From: JBHICC01 sp046759385
GTDB lineage: Bacteria; Pseudomonadota; Gammaproteobacteria; Acidiferrobacterales; SPGG2
Direction: 5' to 3'
Length of the DNA stretch: 26,018 nt
Assembly: GCA_046759385.1 (NCBI GenBank)
Contig: JBHICC010000040.1
Span: forward strand, 1 to 26,018
Part shown: positions 23,940 to 26,018 of the stretch, piece after piece
How the letters are laid out: each line of letters begins with the position of its first letter
Numbering within the stretch: position 1 is the first letter of the stretch
The notes under the pieces: generated by a model
Told to the model about the DNA's origin: nothing
The model's database searches: none
Seen by the model: only the letters and a program-made list of their open reading frames with translations
Translations under genes and position numbers: made by a program

Positions 23940-24652
23940 GCTCGCAGCTCGTCGAGCAAAGTGGTTCTCTCCAATGGTTTTAACACGCCGTCCTCAAGCC
24001 GAACGACCCGATCAACCTGAGAAGCAAGTGCAGGATCGTGTGTAGCGATGATCAGACTGGTGTCGAGCTTCCTATTTAGATCTAGCATGAGCTCGTAAAC
24101 GCTATCGGCGTTACGCCTATCCAAATTTCCGGTCGGTTCATCGGCCAGCACACAAAGCGGTCGCGTGACAAGCGCGCGCGCGACCGCCACCCGTTGACGC
24201 TCGCCGCCTGACAACTCGGCTGGCTTGTGTTGGAGACGGTCATCCAATCCTACGCGCTTGAGCATCTGCTTTGCTTCGGACACAGCTTCCGCAGTCGGTT
24301 GACGTCGAATGAAAAGCGGCATCGCAACGTTCTCAAGTGCGGTGAACTCGGCAAGTAGGTGGTGAAACTGATATATGAAGCCTAACTTCTCGTTGCGCAC
24401 GCGTCCGCGTTCAGCCTCGCCCATCGCTGAGAAGTCTACGCCGTCGAGCTCAATCATGCCGGCTGTCGGTCGGTCAAGCCCTCCCAGCAGATGCAGTAAC
24501 GTGCTCTTTCCGGCGCCAGATGCACCCATGATAGCGACCTGTTCGCCCCACGCGACGCGCAGGTACACACCCTTCAATACTTCGACGTTGAAGACATTCT
24601 CCTTAAAGGTCTTCGTCAAACCGGTGCAACGTAAAACGAGGGTATCGCTCAT
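23936..24652 (-). CDS. lolD: Lipoprotein-releasing ABC transporter ATPase LolD
   Basis: LolD powers extraction of outer-membrane lipoproteins from the inner membrane and their transfer to LolA. The product is 238 residues (E. coli 233). Walker A GASGAGKST (43-51), the Q-loop YQFHHLLAEFTALENVAMPL, signature LSGGERQRVAVA and Walker B LADEPTGNLD are all present, in the MacB/LolD style. The frame is open to 24766, but the ATG at 24652 forms an ATGA overlap with the lolC stop and fits the family. Its stop codon overlaps that of the convergent DUF2062 gene in the shared sequence CTAG. Confidence 0.96.
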   Translation of the reverse strand: MSDTLVLRCTGLTKTFKENVFNVEVLKGVYLRVAWGEQVAIMGASGAGKSTLLHLLGGLDRPTAGMIELDGVDFSAMGEAERGRVRNEKLGFIYQFHHLLAEFTALENVAMPLFIRRQPTAEAVSEAKQMLKRVGLDDRLQHKPAELSGGERQRVAVARALVTRPLCVLADEPTGNLDRRNADSVYELMLDLNRKLDTSLIIATHDPALASQVDRVVRLEDGVLKPLERTTLLDELRA

Positions 24653-25896
24653 TCGTACCGCAGTGCCTCCGCCGGCTGTACTTTTGCGGCCCGTCGTGCT
24701 GGGTAAAGCGTTGCAGTAAGGCCCATCGCGAGCGATGCGCCCGCGATCATGACCACGTCTCGCCAATGTACGTCAGAGGGAAGTTCGCTTATGTAGTACA
24801 CATCCGGCGCAAGAAACGTAATGTTAAACAAGCGCTCTACGTAGCCCACAATCTCGCCGAGGTTGAAGGCTAACGCAACCCCGCAGACGGTTCCGGCGAG
24901 TGTGCCGATGACCCCGATCACGGTTCCCTGCACCATGAAAACCAACATGATGCTACCGGGACTGACGCCAAGAGTACGCAGGATCGCGATATCCACTTCT
25001 TTATCGGTTACGACCATGACGAGCGTCGACACGACATTAAAGGCGGCAACGGTGATTACCAAAAGCATGATGATGAACATCACCGTCTTTTCCATTTTTA
25101 ATGCCCGAAAGAAGTTGATGTGGGTCCGCGTCCAGTCTTGCACCCGATAGCCAGAACCTAACTGCTCCTCCATCCGTCTACTTAACCTGGGCGCGAGATC
25201 GAGATCGTTGAGTTTCAGTCGCAAGCCGCTCACCTTGTTTTCCATTCTATAGAGCTTGGCGGCGTCCTCTATGTGAATAAGTGCCCAACCGGCATCATAT
25301 TCATACATGTCCACTTCGAAGATTCCAACAACCGTGAATCGTCGAGAACGCGGCACGACGCCCACCGGCGTGAACAACGCCTGCGGAATCACCAGCGATA
25401 CGCGCGAGCCAATGGTTGCATCGAGCTTCCAGGCCAGGGCCTGGCCTAGGACGATGCCGAACTCGCTTGGACGCAGATTGCTCAAAGCGCCCACCGTCAT
25501 GTTCTTGTCGAGATCGGAGACCTGCGGTTCTTCTGAAGGCAAGATGCCCCTAATAAGCACGCCTTGAGCCGCTTTCCCTTGCACAAGCATACCCTCACCA
25601 ACGATGTACGGTGCGCGACCGATCACATTTGGAGTTGAGCGTATCTTGTCCGCAATCTCACCCCAGTTGCTTAGCCCGCCACCTGCCTCGATGACGGTGA
25701 TGTGGGATACGAAACCGAGGATGCGGCTACGCAGCTCGTTGCCGAACCCATTCATGACGGACAGAACCGTCACCAAGGCCGTGATACCAACCACGATACC
25801 GAGGATTGAGATAAAGGAGATAAAAGATATAAACAAATTGCGGCGTTTGGCGCGCGTATATCGCAGGCCAATGAATAACTCAAAGGGGCGAATCAT
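24649..25896 (-). CDS. lolC: Lipoprotein-releasing permease LolC/LolE family
   Basis: This is the membrane subunit that pairs with LolD to release lipoproteins. The protein is 415 residues (E. coli LolC 399, LolE 414). It begins with LFIGLRYTRAKRRN and a first transmembrane helix (about 23-48, ending in LSVMNGF). A large periplasmic domain follows, then three C-terminal helices (about 270-300, 315-345, 365-400) and the typical end PARRAAKVQPAEALRYE. Only one such gene is visible beside lolD, so it may be a LolF-type homodimeric subunit, or lolE may lie elsewhere. No Shine-Dalgarno precedes the ATG; heptamer-like repeats occupy that position. Confidence 0.93.
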   Translation of the reverse strand: MIRPFELFIGLRYTRAKRRNLFISFISFISILGIVVGITALVTVLSVMNGFGNELRSRILGFVSHITVIEAGGGLSNWGEIADKIRSTPNVIGRAPYIVGEGMLVQGKAAQGVLIRGILPSEEPQVSDLDKNMTVGALSNLRPSEFGIVLGQALAWKLDATIGSRVSLVIPQALFTPVGVVPRSRRFTVVGIFEVDMYEYDAGWALIHIEDAAKLYRMENKVSGLRLKLNDLDLAPRLSRRMEEQLGSGYRVQDWTRTHINFFRALKMEKTVMFIIMLLVITVAAFNVVSTLVMVVTDKEVDIAILRTLGVSPGSIMLVFMVQGTVIGVIGTLAGTVCGVALAFNLGEIVGYVERLFNITFLAPDVYYISELPSDVHWRDVVMIAGASLAMGLTATLYPARRAAKVQPAEALRYE

Positions 25897-25900
25897 GTGT

Positions 25901-25956
25901 CGTGAGCCGTTAGTCGTAATCTCAAAAACCGGAACTCAGTTAGTCGTGAATCGTAG
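25901..25956. repeat. Heptamer-like repeats upstream of lolC
   Basis: Degenerate 7-bp words (CGTGAGC, CGTTAGT, CGTAATC and later CGTGAAT) fill the space just before the lolC start codon. GTTAGTCGT occurs at 25909-25917 and 25939-25947. The 10-mer CGTTAGTCGT (25908-25917) is identical to 17009-17018 upstream of kdsB. Confidence 0.5.
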
Positions 25957-25978
25957 TTTGTCAGACATGACCTGACAA
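25950..25978 (-). promoter_or_regulatory. Candidate lolC promoter with overlapping inverted repeat
   Basis: On the minus strand TTGTCA (25973-25978, 5 of 6 to consensus) and TACGAT (25950-25955, 4 of 6) are 17 bp apart. A perfect inverted repeat TTGTCAG/CTGACAA (25958-25964 and 25972-25978, 7-base spacer) covers the -35 box and most of the spacer, the place expected for a repressor operator. Transcription would start near 25943, about 50 bases before lolC. Confidence 0.42.
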
Positions 25979-26018
25979 TGAAATTTACCACAGTCACCAA
26001 TCGCGTATCATCATGATT

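Noticed and set aside
1..26018. New defence, mobile or biosynthetic system
   Set aside because: All sizeable frames fit known housekeeping families in a conserved order. No integrase, transposase, toxin-antitoxin, CRISPR or other island marker was found.

Overview
The window looks like a stretch of conserved core chromosome from a gammaproteobacterium, probably near the Chromatiales/Ectothiorhodospira side of the class. This placement is inferred from gene content and order (rne-rluC-Rieske-sppA, maf-yceD-rpmF-plsX-fabHDG-acpP-fabF-pabBC-mltG, and lolCD, DUF2062, comEC-exbBD-msbA-lpxK-kdsB) and from the lipid A, Kdo and Lol genes of a Gram-negative outer membrane. G+C is moderate. No transposase, phage gene, CRISPR array, tRNA or rRNA was seen, and almost all of the sequence is coding.

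Left block (1-9720, all minus strand): a fatty-acid synthesis operon that begins at a near-consensus sigma-70 promoter (9692-9720). It runs yceD, rpmF (L32), plsX, fabH, fabD, fabG, acpP, fabF, pabB, pabC and mltG; mltG is cut by the window edge. PlsX and FabH/D/G/F with ACP supply acyl chains for phospholipid. PabB/PabC make p-aminobenzoate for folate, and MltG cuts nascent glycan strands in the cell wall. A hairpin lies between acpP and fabF, and an unusually wide 218-bp gap between fabH and fabD holds an imperfect inverted repeat.

Middle block (9875-16194): maf/yceF (plus) faces away from yceD. On the minus strand, rluC, a small Rieske ferredoxin-like gene and sppA form a tight unit. A 539-bp divergent region separates rluC from rne (RNase E, plus). 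Most of it is probably the long structured 5' leader of rne. A low-molecular-weight tyrosine phosphatase gene follows rne directly.

Right block (16198-25896): on the minus strand, comEC, exbB, exbD, msbA, lpxK and kdsB handle DNA uptake, a proton-driven energising complex, lipid A core export, lipid A 4'-kinase and CMP-Kdo synthesis. A DUF2062 membrane protein (plus) lies divergent from comEC and ends in a 4-bp stop-codon overlap with lolD. lolC and lolD encode the lipoprotein-releasing ABC transporter, apparently with only one LolC/E-type subunit in view.

Points worth a second look are the rne leader with alternative pairings, a strong promoter that moves the yceD start, a PabB that lacks the usual lysine in its PIKGT motif, and a family of heptamer-like repeats upstream of kdsB and lolC that has run into the 3' end of lpxK. 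I found no convincing new multi-gene system; this is mainly a conserved housekeeping region.
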